Numbered from the stretch's first letter, positions 15,330 to 24,866 are shown. The stretch is DNA of 55,894 bases from an uncultured Clostridia bacterium (GCA_934167305.1 CAKPKQ010000007.1:1-55894), one strand, 5' to 3'. Notes: generated by a model not told the origin, from the sequence alone. Translations and numbers: made by a program.

Positions 15330-16367
15330 ATGGAAGAAAAGTTAGAAAAAATCAAAAATAATGGAATTGAAAAACTAGAAAATGCAAAAACAGTAGAAGA
15401 ATTGCAAAATATTGCAAAAGAACTAACTGGTAAAAAAAGCGAGTTAGGTGAAGTTTTAAAATCTATAAGTACATTATCTAATGAAGAAAAAAAGGTTGTT
15501 GGAATGAAAACAACTGAAATTAAACAATTATTTGGAGAGAAAATAAAACAAAAAGAAGATGAACTTATAAGTGCTAAAAGTGTTGTAGATAAACCTTTAG
15601 ACCTTACATTACCAGGAACAGCTATAAGTAAAGGAGCATTACATCCTATTACTCAAATGTGCTACGACCTAAATGAAGCCTTTTTATCATTAGGTTTTGA
15701 AGTGTATAGTGAAGATGATATTAGCAGTGAAAAATATGCTTTTGATAACTTGAATTTCCCTGCTGACCATCCAGCACGTCAATCTATGGACACATTCTGG
15801 TTAGATGGAACAGAGGAAAAATCAGGAACAGAACGTTTATGTTTAAGACCTCATTTAACAGGTGGATCAGTTAGATATTTATTAAAACACGGTGCTCCTG
15901 CAAGATTTGTTTACCCAGGTAGAGTATATAGAAATGAAAATACTGATGCTAGACATGAAAGAGCATTCTTCCAATATGAAGCTCTTATAGTTGATAAAAA
16001 TATTTCATTCTCATCCGGAATGGTAATGATTCAAACTATTCTTGAAAAAGTATTTGGTAGAAAAATCAATGTACGTATGAGAGAAGGATTTTTCCCATTT
16101 ACTGAACCAGGTTATGAAATAGATATGGAATGTTTAGTATGTGGTGGAAAAGGTTGTAGCGTATGTAACCACAATGGATGGATTGAAGTAATGCCAGGTG
16201 GTGTAATTCACCCTAATGTTTTAAAATCTGCTGGACTTGATCCAGAAGAATGGACAGGATTCTATATTAACATTGGATTAGACAGATTAGTTATGATGCG
16301 TTATGGAGTGGATGATGTAAGATTATTCCATAGTGCAGATTTAAGATTTTTAGAGCAATTTAAATAA
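15330..16367 (+). CDS. pheS: Phenylalanyl-tRNA synthetase alpha subunit
   Basis: Catalytic subunit of the alpha2-beta2 PheRS, a class II synthetase. 345 aa: an N-terminal coiled coil (residues ~1-90) that contacts tRNA, then the catalytic core with LTLPG, HPITQMCYDLNEAF, FDNLNFPADHPARQSMDTFW (motif 2 region), LRPHLTGGSVRYL, PGRVYRNENTDARHERAFFQ, and motif 3 FYINIGLDRLVMMRYGVDDVR. A Cys cluster (CLVCGGKGCSVC) lies before GWIEVMPGG, as in other bacterial PheS. GGAAAGGA precedes the ATG. It is controlled by the upstream T-box and followed after 13 bases by pheT. Confidence 0.97.
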   Translation: MEEKLEKIKNNGIEKLENAKTVEELQNIAKELTGKKSELGEVLKSISTLSNEEKKVVGMKTTEIKQLFGEKIKQKEDELISAKSVVDKPLDLTLPGTAISKGALHPITQMCYDLNEAFLSLGFEVYSEDDISSEKYAFDNLNFPADHPARQSMDTFWLDGTEEKSGTERLCLRPHLTGGSVRYLLKHGAPARFVYPGRVYRNENTDARHERAFFQYEALIVDKNISFSSGMVMIQTILEKVFGRKINVRMREGFFPFTEPGYEIDMECLVCGGKGCSVCNHNGWIEVMPGGVIHPNVLKSAGLDPEEWTGFYINIGLDRLVMMRYGVDDVRLFHSADLRFLEQFK

Positions 16368-16380
16368 GGAGGTAAACAAA

Positions 16381-18804
16381 ATGAAAGTATCATTAAATTG
16401 GGTTAAAAAATATGTTGATTTACCAAAAGAAATAACAAACAAACAAATAGCTTATGACTTAACATTAAGAACAGTTGAAGTAGAGTCTGTTGAAAATACT
16501 AGTGATAAATTTCACGATATAGTAGTAGGAAAAATATTAGAAGTAAAAGAACATCCTAATGCAGACTCATTAAGAATATGTATGGTAGATATAGGCGAAA
16601 CAGAACCAGTACAAATTGTATGTGGTGGATCAAACCTATATGTAGGTGAATATGTAGTAGTATCTAAGCCAGGTGCTGAAGTATATTGGCATGGAGAACC
16701 AGATTTAGTTAAAATAAAGAAAACAAATATGCGTGGCGAATCATCTTATGGTATGATTTGTGGAGCAGAAGAAGTATATTTAGAGAACATTTTTTCAGCT
16801 AAAAATGAAACAGAAATAGTTGACTTAAAAGGTATTGAATGTAAACCAGGTCAAAATATAGCTGAATTGATATGCATGGATGATGTTGTACTTGAAATAG
16901 ATAATAAATCATTAACAAACAGGCCAGATTTATGGGGACATTATGGAATAGCAAGAGAGCTATCAGCAATTTATAATGTACCTTTAAAAGAATTACCAAG
17001 TATAGAAATTGACAAAAATCTTCCAAAATACAATGTTGAAATACAAGCACCTGAAAAATGTAATAGATATGCTGCAATTGAAATAGAAAATGTATATGAT
17101 AAAGAATCTCCAATGTGGATGAAAGCAGCTTTAATAAATGCAGGTATGAGACCAATAAGTGCTATTGTAGATATTACGAATTATGTTATGATGGCTGTAG
17201 GTCAACCTTTACATGCTTTTGATAGAACACATGTAAATGGTGAAAAAATAATTGTTAGAAATGCTAAAAAAGATGAAGAACTATTACTTCTTGATAATAA
17301 CACAATTAGCCTAACTGAAGATGATTTAGTAATATGTGATGACACAGATGCAATGGCATTAGCAGGAATACGTGGAGGTAAAAAAGATTCAATTCTTCCA
17401 GAAACAACAGGGGTTGTTGTAGAAGTTGCTAATTTCATAGCTTCTACAATTAGAAAAACAGGAAAAAGATTTGACGAAAAAACAGATGCTTCTATAAGAT
17501 ATGAAAAAAATCTTGATACTGAAAGAGTTAGCCAAGGAATTGCATTAGCATTGCAATTATTTAAAGAAATATTCCCAGAAAGCAAAGTTGTAGCATTCAA
17601 TGATGTTTATCCAATAAAAACACAAAGGGAAGTAATAGATGTATCAGAAGAATTCCTTAATGTTAGATTAGGAAAAGTTTTACCTAGAGAAACAATTGAA
17701 AAAGTATTAAAAGCTTTAGGATATGATGTAGAATATAAAGATAAAGTTTACCATGTTGTTGTTCCAGTATGGCGTTCAACAGGAGATGTATCTTTAAAAG
17801 ATGATGTAATGGGAGATATAGCTAGATTACTAAGCTTTGAAAGCTTTGAAGCTAAACCTCTAACTGTTAAATTTGAACATGCTGTTTTACAAAACAAAGT
17901 ATTATTAGAGCAAAGATTAAAACAATATTTAGCTTTTAGATGTGGATTTAATGAAATATTTACATATCCTTGGATAGACGAAAAATATATAGATGCAGCT
18001 GGAGTGGATAAGGAAAATTCAGTTAAACTAGCCACACCTCCATCACCAAGTGAAGCATATTTAAGAATTTCACTTATACCAGGAATGTTAGAGGCAATTT
18101 CTAAAAACTTAAGATATTTTGATGAATTCAAATTATTTGAAGTTGCACAAGCATTTGAAAAAGGTGAATATCATGAATCATCAGAAGATGAGACATTACC
18201 AGTTCATAAAAAACTATTAACAGCAAGTATTGTTGGCAAAGATGCTAGTAAGCTATTTTATGAATTAAAAGGTGTAATAGAAAATATGTCTGAATATTGC
18301 CACATGGAAAAAATAACTTTGAAACAAGGTGAAAAACCTTCTTGGGCAGATGTAAACGTATATTTAGATATTATGTTAGATGACAAAGTAATAGGTAAAT
18401 TAGGATTATTATCAATAAAAACTATGAACTCTGCTAAAATAAAAAGAGCTAATGTTGCAATTTTTGAATTAAATGTTGATGAATTAGTACCTTATGCGTC
18501 TAGAGATAATAAGTTTATTCATATTCCTTTATTACCATTAGTTGAAAAAGATTTATCAATTTTAGTTGACGAATCTGTAACATGGGAAGAAATTTCTGGT
18601 TCAATTAAAGGCAAATTAAAAGATGTAAAATTTGTTGAGGAATATAGAGGCAACCAAGTTCCAGAAGGTAAGAAATCAATAATGTTAAGAATTGTAATTG
18701 ATAATGGTAATACAACTATGACATCAGAAGAAATAAATGCTAAAATGGAAAGCATATTAAAAATTCTTAATAAGAGATGTGGAGCAGTTCTAAGAGAAGA
18801 ATAA
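16381..18804 (+). CDS. pheT: Phenylalanyl-tRNA synthetase beta subunit
   Basis: Editing and tRNA-binding subunit of PheRS, 807 aa. Order of domains: an EMAP-II-like tRNA-binding domain (~40-150; VGKILEVKEHPNADSLRICMVDIG), B3/B4 editing domain (~210-390; NRYAAIEIENV, ITNYVMMAVGQPLHAFD), B5 domain (~400-475), the catalytic-like core (~480-690), and a C-terminal FDX-ACB anticodon-binding domain (~715-807; FIHIPLLPLVEKDLSILVD). The AAGGAGG site is ideal. It is co-transcribed with pheS under the T-box. Confidence 0.97.
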   Translation: MKVSLNWVKKYVDLPKEITNKQIAYDLTLRTVEVESVENTSDKFHDIVVGKILEVKEHPNADSLRICMVDIGETEPVQIVCGGSNLYVGEYVVVSKPGAEVYWHGEPDLVKIKKTNMRGESSYGMICGAEEVYLENIFSAKNETEIVDLKGIECKPGQNIAELICMDDVVLEIDNKSLTNRPDLWGHYGIARELSAIYNVPLKELPSIEIDKNLPKYNVEIQAPEKCNRYAAIEIENVYDKESPMWMKAALINAGMRPISAIVDITNYVMMAVGQPLHAFDRTHVNGEKIIVRNAKKDEELLLLDNNTISLTEDDLVICDDTDAMALAGIRGGKKDSILPETTGVVVEVANFIASTIRKTGKRFDEKTDASIRYEKNLDTERVSQGIALALQLFKEIFPESKVVAFNDVYPIKTQREVIDVSEEFLNVRLGKVLPRETIEKVLKALGYDVEYKDKVYHVVVPVWRSTGDVSLKDDVMGDIARLLSFESFEAKPLTVKFEHAVLQNKVLLEQRLKQYLAFRCGFNEIFTYPWIDEKYIDAAGVDKENSVKLATPPSPSEAYLRISLIPGMLEAISKNLRYFDEFKLFEVAQAFEKGEYHESSEDETLPVHKKLLTASIVGKDASKLFYELKGVIENMSEYCHMEKITLKQGEKPSWADVNVYLDIMLDDKVIGKLGLLSIKTMNSAKIKRANVAIFELNVDELVPYASRDNKFIHIPLLPLVEKDLSILVDESVTWEEISGSIKGKLKDVKFVEEYRGNQVPEGKKSIMLRIVIDNGNTTMTSEEINAKMESILKILNKRCGAVLREE

Positions 18805-18811
18805 TAAAAAC

Positions 18812-18856
18812 AAAAAGAAAGGTTAATTAAATTTAATCTTTCTTTTTATTGTTTTT
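18812..18856 (+). terminator. pheST terminator
   Basis: 13-bp stem with one G-U pair (18812-18824 with 18835-18847), then a T-rich tract to 18856. Confidence 0.85.
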
Positions 18857-18910
18857 TTATAACCATTATAGTAGAATAAGTTTAGATTAAAACAAAGGGG
18901 AAAACAAAAG

Positions 18911-19927
18911 ATGGTAAACTTTTTAATTTTAGGCATAATTATAATTGTAAAGGCATTTTTTTCTGAAGCAGAAACTGCTTTTACATATTTAAATAAAGCA
19001 AAATTCAATCAGATGAGTAAAAAAGCAAATAAAAAGAAAGAAAAACGAATTAATAATCTGTTAAATAATAAATTATCAATATTTGGAACTACAAGAGTTG
19101 GCATTACATTTGCAGAATTACTTGCCAGTGCTTTTGCAGCAGAAACTTTTTTAGAAAACATGGAAGAAAAGCTTGAAACATTTGGAATTAGTAATTCCTT
19201 AGCTTATGTTATAGCATTAGTAATCATTACAATAATACTATCATACTTTACTCTAGTTTTTGGAGAATTATTACCAAAAAGAATTGCACGAAATAACCCA
19301 GAAAAAGTGGCATATAAAACTGTAAATGCACTAGTTATTTTTTCAAAAATCAATTATGGATTTGAAAAATTTCTAACCGCTTCTGAAAACCTATTTTCTA
19401 AAATATTTGGAATAAAAAACGAACCAAATGAAAAACTAACAGAAAAAGAAATAAAAATGATTATTTCAGAAGGAAAAGACCAAGGAATATTTGATGAAGA
19501 TGAGAAGAAACTATTATACAATGCGCTCAAATTTGATGACTTTAAAATAAAAGATATTATAGTAGAAAGAGAAAAAGTAACATTTATAAATAGTGAATAT
19601 AGCAAAGAAAAAATACTTGAAATAATAAAAAAATATAAATATACAAGATTTCCTGTATATTCAGGAACAAAAGATAACATAATTGGAGTGTTAAACATAA
19701 AAGACATTATAATAAATAATGAAAATGATGATATAAAGCAATTTATAAGAGAACCATTATTTGTTTCAGGAAAAGACAATATAGATGAAATCTTTAAGTC
19801 AATGCAATTAAATAATAAACATATGGCAATAGTAAAAAATGCTGAAGGTAAAGTTGAAGGAATGATAACAATGGAAGACATAATAGAAAAATTGCATGGA
19901 AATATTTTAGATGAATTTGATTCATAA
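18911..19927 (+). CDS. CNNM/HlyC-CorC family membrane protein with CBS pair
   Basis: 338 aa. The N-terminal CNNM (DUF21) transmembrane domain has its Ser/Glu-rich signature FFSEAETAF early, the TRVGITFAELLAS stretch, and LVFGELLPKRIA in a late helix. A linker ending GKDQGIFDEDEKKLLYNALKFDD leads to two CBS motifs (~200-330; YKYTRFPVYSGTKDNIIGVLNIKDI and NNKHMAIVKNAEGKVEGMITMEDIIEKLHG). The usual C-terminal CorC_HlyC domain is absent, so it is a short form. The family handles Mg2+/Co2+ efflux or its regulation. A GGGG-type site precedes the ATG; the gene is followed closely (15 bases) by the DUF362 gene, probably one operon. Confidence 0.92.
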   Translation: MVNFLILGIIIIVKAFFSEAETAFTYLNKAKFNQMSKKANKKKEKRINNLLNNKLSIFGTTRVGITFAELLASAFAAETFLENMEEKLETFGISNSLAYVIALVIITIILSYFTLVFGELLPKRIARNNPEKVAYKTVNALVIFSKINYGFEKFLTASENLFSKIFGIKNEPNEKLTEKEIKMIISEGKDQGIFDEDEKKLLYNALKFDDFKIKDIIVEREKVTFINSEYSKEKILEIIKKYKYTRFPVYSGTKDNIIGVLNIKDIIINNENDDIKQFIREPLFVSGKDNIDEIFKSMQLNNKHMAIVKNAEGKVEGMITMEDIIEKLHGNILDEFDS

Positions 19928-19942
19928 TATAAGGAGGATAAA

Positions 19943-20806
19943 ATGGAAAAGTCAAAAGTTTATTTTATGAAAGAAATCTCAAAGGAAAATCTGGTAAAAA
20001 TATATGATGCTTTAAATGTAAAATTATCAGGAAAAGTAGCAGTAAAAGTACATTCTGGAGAAGAAGGAAATCAAAACTATTTAAGACCAGAATTTATGCA
20101 AGATATTGTAAAACATGTAAATGGTACAATAGTAGAATGCAATACAGCTTATGGTGGGGAAAGAAATACAACTGAAAAACATCAAAAACTAATGGAAAAC
20201 CATAGATGGAGTAAGCTATATAATGTAGATATAATGGATGCAGAAGGACAAATAGAACTACCTATTCCAGAAGGAAAAGTAATAAAAGTAAATTATGTTG
20301 GAAAAGACATACAGAATTATGATTCTATGCTTGTAATATCACATTTTAAAGGACATCCTATGGGAGGATTTGGTGGAGCTCTAAAAAATATTTCAATAGG
20401 TGTTGCATCATCTTATGGAAAAGCATATATACACGGAGCTGGTGAACCAGAAAAAATATGGACAGCAGATCATGATAAATTTTTAGAATCAATGGCAGAT
20501 GCTGACAAATCAATAGTTGATTATTTTAAAGAAAATATACTTTTCATAAATATAATGTGCAATATGTCAGTTGACTGTGACTGTTGTGCAGTAGCAGAAG
20601 ATCCATGTATGCAAGACATAGGAATATTAGCTTCAACTGATCCCGTTGCATTAGATCAAGCTTGTATTGATTTAGTATATAATTCTAATGATCCAGGAAA
20701 AGACCATTTTATAGAAAGAGTAGAATCTAGAAATGGAGTACACACAATAGAAGCTGCAGCTGAACTTGGAGTAGGAAACAGGGAATATGAATTAGAGACA
20801 ATATAA
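19943..20806 (+). CDS. DUF362-domain protein
   Basis: 287 aa, matching the DUF362 family: KVAVKVHSGEEGNQNYLRPEF, GTIVECNTAYGG, VISHFKGHPMGGFGGALKNISIG, and STDPVALDQACIDLV near the C-terminus. Five cysteines cluster at residues 206-222 (CNMSVDCDCCAVAEDPC), which could bind metal or a cluster; many longer relatives carry a 4Fe-4S ferredoxin domain that is absent here. Function unknown in the family. AAGGAGG precedes the ATG. Confidence 0.9.
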   Translation: MEKSKVYFMKEISKENLVKIYDALNVKLSGKVAVKVHSGEEGNQNYLRPEFMQDIVKHVNGTIVECNTAYGGERNTTEKHQKLMENHRWSKLYNVDIMDAEGQIELPIPEGKVIKVNYVGKDIQNYDSMLVISHFKGHPMGGFGGALKNISIGVASSYGKAYIHGAGEPEKIWTADHDKFLESMADADKSIVDYFKENILFINIMCNMSVDCDCCAVAEDPCMQDIGILASTDPVALDQACIDLVYNSNDPGKDHFIERVESRNGVHTIEAAAELGVGNREYELETI

Positions 20807-20809
20807 TAA

Positions 20810-20838
20810 TTGACATAAATACACAAAGATTATATAAT
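20810..20838 (+). promoter_or_regulatory. Consensus promoter of the 20871 gene
   Basis: TTGACA (20810-20815), 17-base spacer, TATAAT (20833-20838). Confidence 0.85.
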
Positions 20839-20870
20839 ATAAATATCCTTATCTTATAGGAGGTAATTCT

Positions 20871-21062
20871 ATGCTAGAAAGAATACGGGAATTTTCGTAC
20901 TGGCTTGGCGTAGATCCACTTTGGAGTTATGCACTTTTAATACTAATAATACTACTAATTGTAGTAAGGTGCATTTACCCATGGAGAGCAAAGTGGAAAT
21001 CTGTTACAACAAAAGATAAAGATGGTAATACTGTAACAAAATATTACCGTTTAGATATATAA
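20871..21062 (+). CDS. Small single-pass membrane protein (63 aa)
   Basis: Short N-terminal amphipathic stretch (LERIREFSYWLGVDPLW), one membrane helix (SYALLILIILLIVVRCIY) and a basic cytosolic-type tail (PWRAKWKSVTTKDKDGNTVTKYYRLDI). A perfect promoter, a TAGGAGG site and a strong terminator make it a genuine one-gene unit. No family is recognised. Confidence 0.8.
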   Translation: MLERIREFSYWLGVDPLWSYALLILIILLIVVRCIYPWRAKWKSVTTKDKDGNTVTKYYRLDI

Positions 21063-21069
21063 AAATCAG

Positions 21070-21100
21070 AAAAAGCGATAGTTTTACTCTATCGCTTTTT
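21070..21100 (+). terminator. Terminator of the 63-aa membrane protein gene
   Basis: Perfect 12-bp stem (21070-21081 / 21089-21100) with loop TTTTACT; the 3' arm ends in five T. Confidence 0.93.
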
Positions 21101-21147
21101 CTAATTTTATGATATAATCTGAAAGAAGATGAAAGGAGATAAATTTT

Positions 21148-21729
21148 ATGAAAATAATACTAGCCTCAGCTTCACCAAGAAGGAAAGAGTTATTAGGATA
21201 TATTACAAAAGATTTTGAAGTGATTGTAAGCAATGCAGATGAAAGTTTTAAAGAAGGCTTAACAATTCAGGAACAATCAAAAAGAATAGCTTATTTAAAA
21301 GCAAAAGAAGTATTTGATAAAACTACAGGAGACAGAATTGTAATAGGCTCAGACACTTTAGTATTAAAAAACGGCAAACATTATGGAAAGCCAAAAGACA
21401 AACAAGAAGCTTTTAAAATGATTTCAGAATTACAAAATGATGTACATGAAGTTATTACAAGTTTGTGTGTAATAATTGAAAATGATGATAAAAAAGATGT
21501 TATTACAGATTATGATATAACAAGAGTATATTTATCTGAAATAGATGAAAGAGAAATAAACGAGTGGATTGAATCAGGAGAAGCAATGGACAAGGCAGGA
21601 GCTTATGCAATACAAGGACAATTTTCTAAGTTTATAGTTAAATTTGAAGGAAGTTATAATTCAGTTGTTGGGCTACCAGTACAAAAGTTGTATCAAATTA
21701 TTAAAAAATATATAAAAGTTGAAAAATAA
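21148..21729 (+). CDS. maf: Maf-family nucleotide pyrophosphatase
   Basis: Hydrolyses non-canonical or damaged nucleoside triphosphates (dTTP/UTP/m5UTP type) to monophosphates. 193 aa with the family signatures: LASASPRRKELL at the N-terminus, IGSDTLVLKNGKHYGKPKDKQEA (catalytic Asp and Lys), EVITSLCVI, and the C-terminal AGAYAIQGQFSKFIVKFEGSYNSVVGLP. AAAGGAG precedes the ATG. Confidence 0.95.
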   Translation: MKIILASASPRRKELLGYITKDFEVIVSNADESFKEGLTIQEQSKRIAYLKAKEVFDKTTGDRIVIGSDTLVLKNGKHYGKPKDKQEAFKMISELQNDVHEVITSLCVIIENDDKKDVITDYDITRVYLSEIDEREINEWIESGEAMDKAGAYAIQGQFSKFIVKFEGSYNSVVGLPVQKLYQIIKKYIKVEK

Positions 21730-21732
21730 TTA

Positions 21733-21835
21733 GAATTTTTGCTGCGTCAAATTTCATTTAAAACGCGGTTACATACACCACGTATGCGCCATTGCCTTTC
21801 AAATGTTATTTTCCTTGCCAAAATTTAATTCTTTT
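21733..21835. other. Intergenic element with a relatively G/C-rich palindromic core
   Basis: Between maf and the methyltransferase lies ~140 bp of non-coding sequence of unusual composition. The core CATACACCACGTATG (21772-21786) is a palindrome with a 5-bp stem, flanked by G/C-containing blocks (GCTGCGTC, AACGCGGTT, GCGCCATTGCC) and AT-rich ends containing AATTTTT and AAATTTAATT. It does not look like a terminator (no T-run after the core). Could be a dispersed intergenic repeat or a regulatory RNA. Confidence 0.4.
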
Positions 21836-21873
21836 CCAACTAAATCTAACATTCAATGGAGGAATGAAAAAAA

Positions 21874-23262
21874 GTGGAAATACCAGTAAAGAAAAATGAA
21901 GAATATATTGTAGATATTATAGATAACGGTTATGAAGGAGAAGGCATAGCTAAAATAAATGACTATATAATATTTATACCACAAGCAATAAAAGGTGAAA
22001 AATGTAAAATACTAATATTAAAAACTACTACATCTCATGGATTTGGTAAAATATTAGAGATATTAGAAACCGCTTCAAGCAGAGAAAAAGTAGATTGTAG
22101 CACATATACAAGATGTGGAGGATGCAATTTAAGACATATAAGTTATCAAACAACATTAAAGATGAAACAGGAAGTAGTTCAAAATTTAGTAAATAAAACA
22201 TTAAAACAAAAAATTACAGTGCAAAATACAATAGGAATGAAAAATCCATACAACTATAGAAACAAAGCACAATACCCATTAGGCTATACAAAAAACGGAG
22301 AAGTAGTTACAGGAATATTTGCGCCTAGAACACATGAAGTAATTCCAATGAAAGAATGTAAAATTCAAAAACCTATATCAGAACAAATTGCAACAATAAT
22401 TGTAGAATTCTTAAATCAAAACAAAATATCTGTATATAATGAAAAAACAGGAAAAGGTTTGTTTAGACATATTGTAATAAAAGTTGGTGTAAAGACTAAA
22501 GAGATAATGTGCGTATTAGTTATAAATGGAGAAAATATACCAAAAGAAAAAGAACTAGTAGAATGTATAATAGATGGTTTAAAACAAAGTGAATTCAAAC
22601 TAAAAACAGTTGTAAAAAATATAAATACTAAAAACACAAATGTAATACTAGGAAATAAAAATATTACCATATATGGTGATGGCTATATTTATGACAAACT
22701 AGGAGACTATACATTTAAAATTTCACCAATGTCATTTTATCAAACTAACCCTGTACAAACAGAAGTTTTATACAACAAAGCAATTGAAGGAGCAAACTTA
22801 AAAACAGATGATATTTTACTTGACTTATATTGTGGAATAGGAACAATAGGAATATATGCTTCAAAATTTGTAAAAAAAGTATATGGAATTGAAATTGTAG
22901 AACAAGCAATTGAAGATGCAAAAGAAAATGCAAAAATAAATAATATAGAAAATATAGAATTTACTTGTGGAGATGTAGAAAAAGTTTTGGAAAACTTATT
23001 ACATGAAAAACATATAACTCCAAATGTTGTATTTGTAGATCCACCAAGAAGAGGCTTAGATGATACTACAATAAATAACATACTAAACTTGGAACCAGAA
23101 AAATTAGTATATATAAGTTGCAACCCAGCAACAATGGTAAGAGATTTATCCAAACTAGAAGAAAAATACAACATAAAAGAAATACAACCAGTAGACATGT
23201 TTCCTTTCACAAGTCATATCGAAAATGTAACTGTTCTAACGTTGAAAGATCAAGTTAAATAA
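21874..23262 (+). CDS. rlmD: RlmD/RumA-type 23S rRNA (uracil-5-)-methyltransferase
   Basis: SAM-dependent m5U methyltransferase of the TrmA/RumA family, 462 aa. It has an N-terminal TRAM-like domain (to ~60), a 4Fe-4S site (CSTYTRCGGCNLRH, with the fourth Cys at MKECKIQ), the SAM motif LDLYCGIGTIGIYAS, IEIVEQAIEDAKENAKIN, the FVDPPRRGLDD catalytic loop and the nucleophilic Cys in YISCNPATMVRDL. In Gram-positives one enzyme often modifies both U747 and U1939 (RlmCD), so the exact target is uncertain. The start is GTG 21874: a nearby ATG is out of frame, and GGAGGA lies 11 bases upstream. Confidence 0.92.
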   Translation: MEIPVKKNEEYIVDIIDNGYEGEGIAKINDYIIFIPQAIKGEKCKILILKTTTSHGFGKILEILETASSREKVDCSTYTRCGGCNLRHISYQTTLKMKQEVVQNLVNKTLKQKITVQNTIGMKNPYNYRNKAQYPLGYTKNGEVVTGIFAPRTHEVIPMKECKIQKPISEQIATIIVEFLNQNKISVYNEKTGKGLFRHIVIKVGVKTKEIMCVLVINGENIPKEKELVECIIDGLKQSEFKLKTVVKNINTKNTNVILGNKNITIYGDGYIYDKLGDYTFKISPMSFYQTNPVQTEVLYNKAIEGANLKTDDILLDLYCGIGTIGIYASKFVKKVYGIEIVEQAIEDAKENAKINNIENIEFTCGDVEKVLENLLHEKHITPNVVFVDPPRRGLDDTTINNILNLEPEKLVYISCNPATMVRDLSKLEEKYNIKEIQPVDMFPFTSHIENVTVLTLKDQVK

Positions 23263-23356
23263 AAGAATAAAGAATATAATATCATGTTTTAGATAGTTAA
23301 AAATAAAAACTAATAAATTAGAACAATATTAAATTAATTTTAGGAGTAATAATAAA

Positions 23357-24466
23357 ATGAAAGCTCTGAAAACAGAAAACAAAAAAATACATATGCTTAA
23401 TGCAAGAAATAATATAATAATGACAGTAATAAATAAAGTAAATAAAGGTCTTAATATGTTTGAAGAAATTAATAATGAGTTTACTATTTTTTTAGATATG
23501 TTAGAAAACAAAGGCATTGAATATAGTAAATTATCAAGGGCATTAATTCCTTCAAGAGATGAAGATAAGTATGAATATGCATTTGTATTTAATAGTACAT
23601 ATTTTAATGATAAAACAATGTTTTATGGTGAGAAGATAATGAATAAAATATTATCTATCATAAATAAAGAAAGTACGCAAAGTATTTTGGCAGGAGATTA
23701 TATAAAAATTCAAGGAGTTAATGAAAACAGTTTAAGAAATTTATTCTTAGAAAAGATAGAATATATTAATAAATGTGACTACTTACATAATAATGAGTAC
23801 TATATAGTTTATATAAATAATATAACAAAAAAACAGTTGAATGATATGATAGGTGATCTAAAAAATGAAAGTTATTTTGTCGGAGTAATGAATTTAAAAT
23901 ACACTTCGGGTATAAAACAATATTTATCATATATTTTATGTCCAATATGTATTAAATATAAAAACAAAGTTATTTTACCACATTTTATAGATAGAGATGA
24001 TAAAGAAAATTATAAAGAACAAGGATATGCATACAAAGAAAATGGATTTGATATTATAAGCATAAATCAAATGTATTATGAATTATTTTTAGCTTATAAA
24101 ATACCAAATGGAATAAAAGATGAAGAGGATTTAAAATTTAGTTATAATCTTTTGACTTATATTACTCCGAAATATGAAAAAATAAAAGTAATAATAGATG
24201 AGCGAAAGTTAAAGTATTTAATGACAAAAAAGACAGACGATATGAAAACACTTGGATTATTAAATGTTACTAAAGAAGAATTAGAAAAGAAAATTTTGAT
24301 AAATATATATAATAATTATATTTACAATATAGAAAAGAATGAATTTGGAGATTTGAAATTTAATGTTTTGATAGAATTGTTTGAAAATAGTGAAAGAAAA
24401 AATGCACTAATTTCGTTAAAATATATTCCAGAAAAAAATGAATTAAAATTGATAACAATGTATTAA
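23357..24466 (+). CDS. Unknown 369-aa protein
   Basis: Soluble-looking, very AT-rich and Lys/Asn/Ile-rich. There is no signal peptide or long membrane helix. A CPICIKYKNKVILPHFID stretch in the middle (one CxxC) and a charged C-terminal half are the only notable points. I recognise no domain. TAGGAG precedes the ATG. It stands alone, at the start of a zone rich in small and broken genes. Confidence 0.65.
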   Translation: MKALKTENKKIHMLNARNNIIMTVINKVNKGLNMFEEINNEFTIFLDMLENKGIEYSKLSRALIPSRDEDKYEYAFVFNSTYFNDKTMFYGEKIMNKILSIINKESTQSILAGDYIKIQGVNENSLRNLFLEKIEYINKCDYLHNNEYYIVYINNITKKQLNDMIGDLKNESYFVGVMNLKYTSGIKQYLSYILCPICIKYKNKVILPHFIDRDDKENYKEQGYAYKENGFDIISINQMYYELFLAYKIPNGIKDEEDLKFSYNLLTYITPKYEKIKVIIDERKLKYLMTKKTDDMKTLGLLNVTKEELEKKILINIYNNYIYNIEKNEFGDLKFNVLIELFENSERKNALISLKYIPEKNELKLITMY

Positions 24467-24590
24467 ATTGGAAGAAGTTTTATAGTTGTAAATTGAAAAA
24501 TGCAATAATTTTATTGTGTGTTTCCAATTCGACAAACACTGTCTGGCGAATTGAGTTGTCCTCATTATAATATATTAATGAGAAGTGAAG

Positions 24591-24784
24591 ATGAAAAAAA
24601 TAGAATGTGCAAAACAAGCATTTTTTGATAGAAAAAGAGATTTATCATACAAATACTTTTTAGTGATAACTATAGAGACAATAGATGTAAAGCTACCCGA
24701 GTGTTGCAAAAGGCTGAAAAAGATGATAAAATAACTATGTTTATTTATTTATATCCTGTTTGCAGAATGAGTTGCGACAGTTAA
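24591..24784 (+). pseudogene. Short ORF or frameshifted gene remnant
   Basis: The ~400 bp between 24467 and 24866 holds no normal gene. From ATG 24591 a 47-codon frame runs to TAA 24732 (MKKIECAKQAFFDRKRDLSY...). An overlapping frame without a start (…CKATRVLQKAEKDDKITMF…) runs to TAA 24782 and looks equally protein-like. This is what a frameshifted small gene would give. The ribosome site is weak. An inverted repeat AATTCG...CGAATT (around 24526-24552) lies upstream. Confidence 0.3.
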
Positions 24785-24818
24785 AATAAAAATATTTTTT
24801 TCAGGAGGGAAAACAACT

Positions 24819-24854
24819 ATGTTCAATTCTATTTTTGATGTAAATGGATACTAA
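24819..24854 (+). CDS. 11-codon leader peptide upstream of the coiled-coil protein
   Basis: ATG 24819 is preceded by a strong AGGAGGG site and encodes MFNSIFDVNGY. The TAA (24852-24854) runs directly into the AAAGGAGG site of the next gene (ATG 24867). The arrangement is typical of translational coupling or of a regulatory upstream ORF. There is no repeated-codon stretch, so it is not a classic amino-acid attenuator. Confidence 0.5.
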   Translation: MFNSIFDVNGY

Positions 24855-24866
24855 AGGAGGTATATT

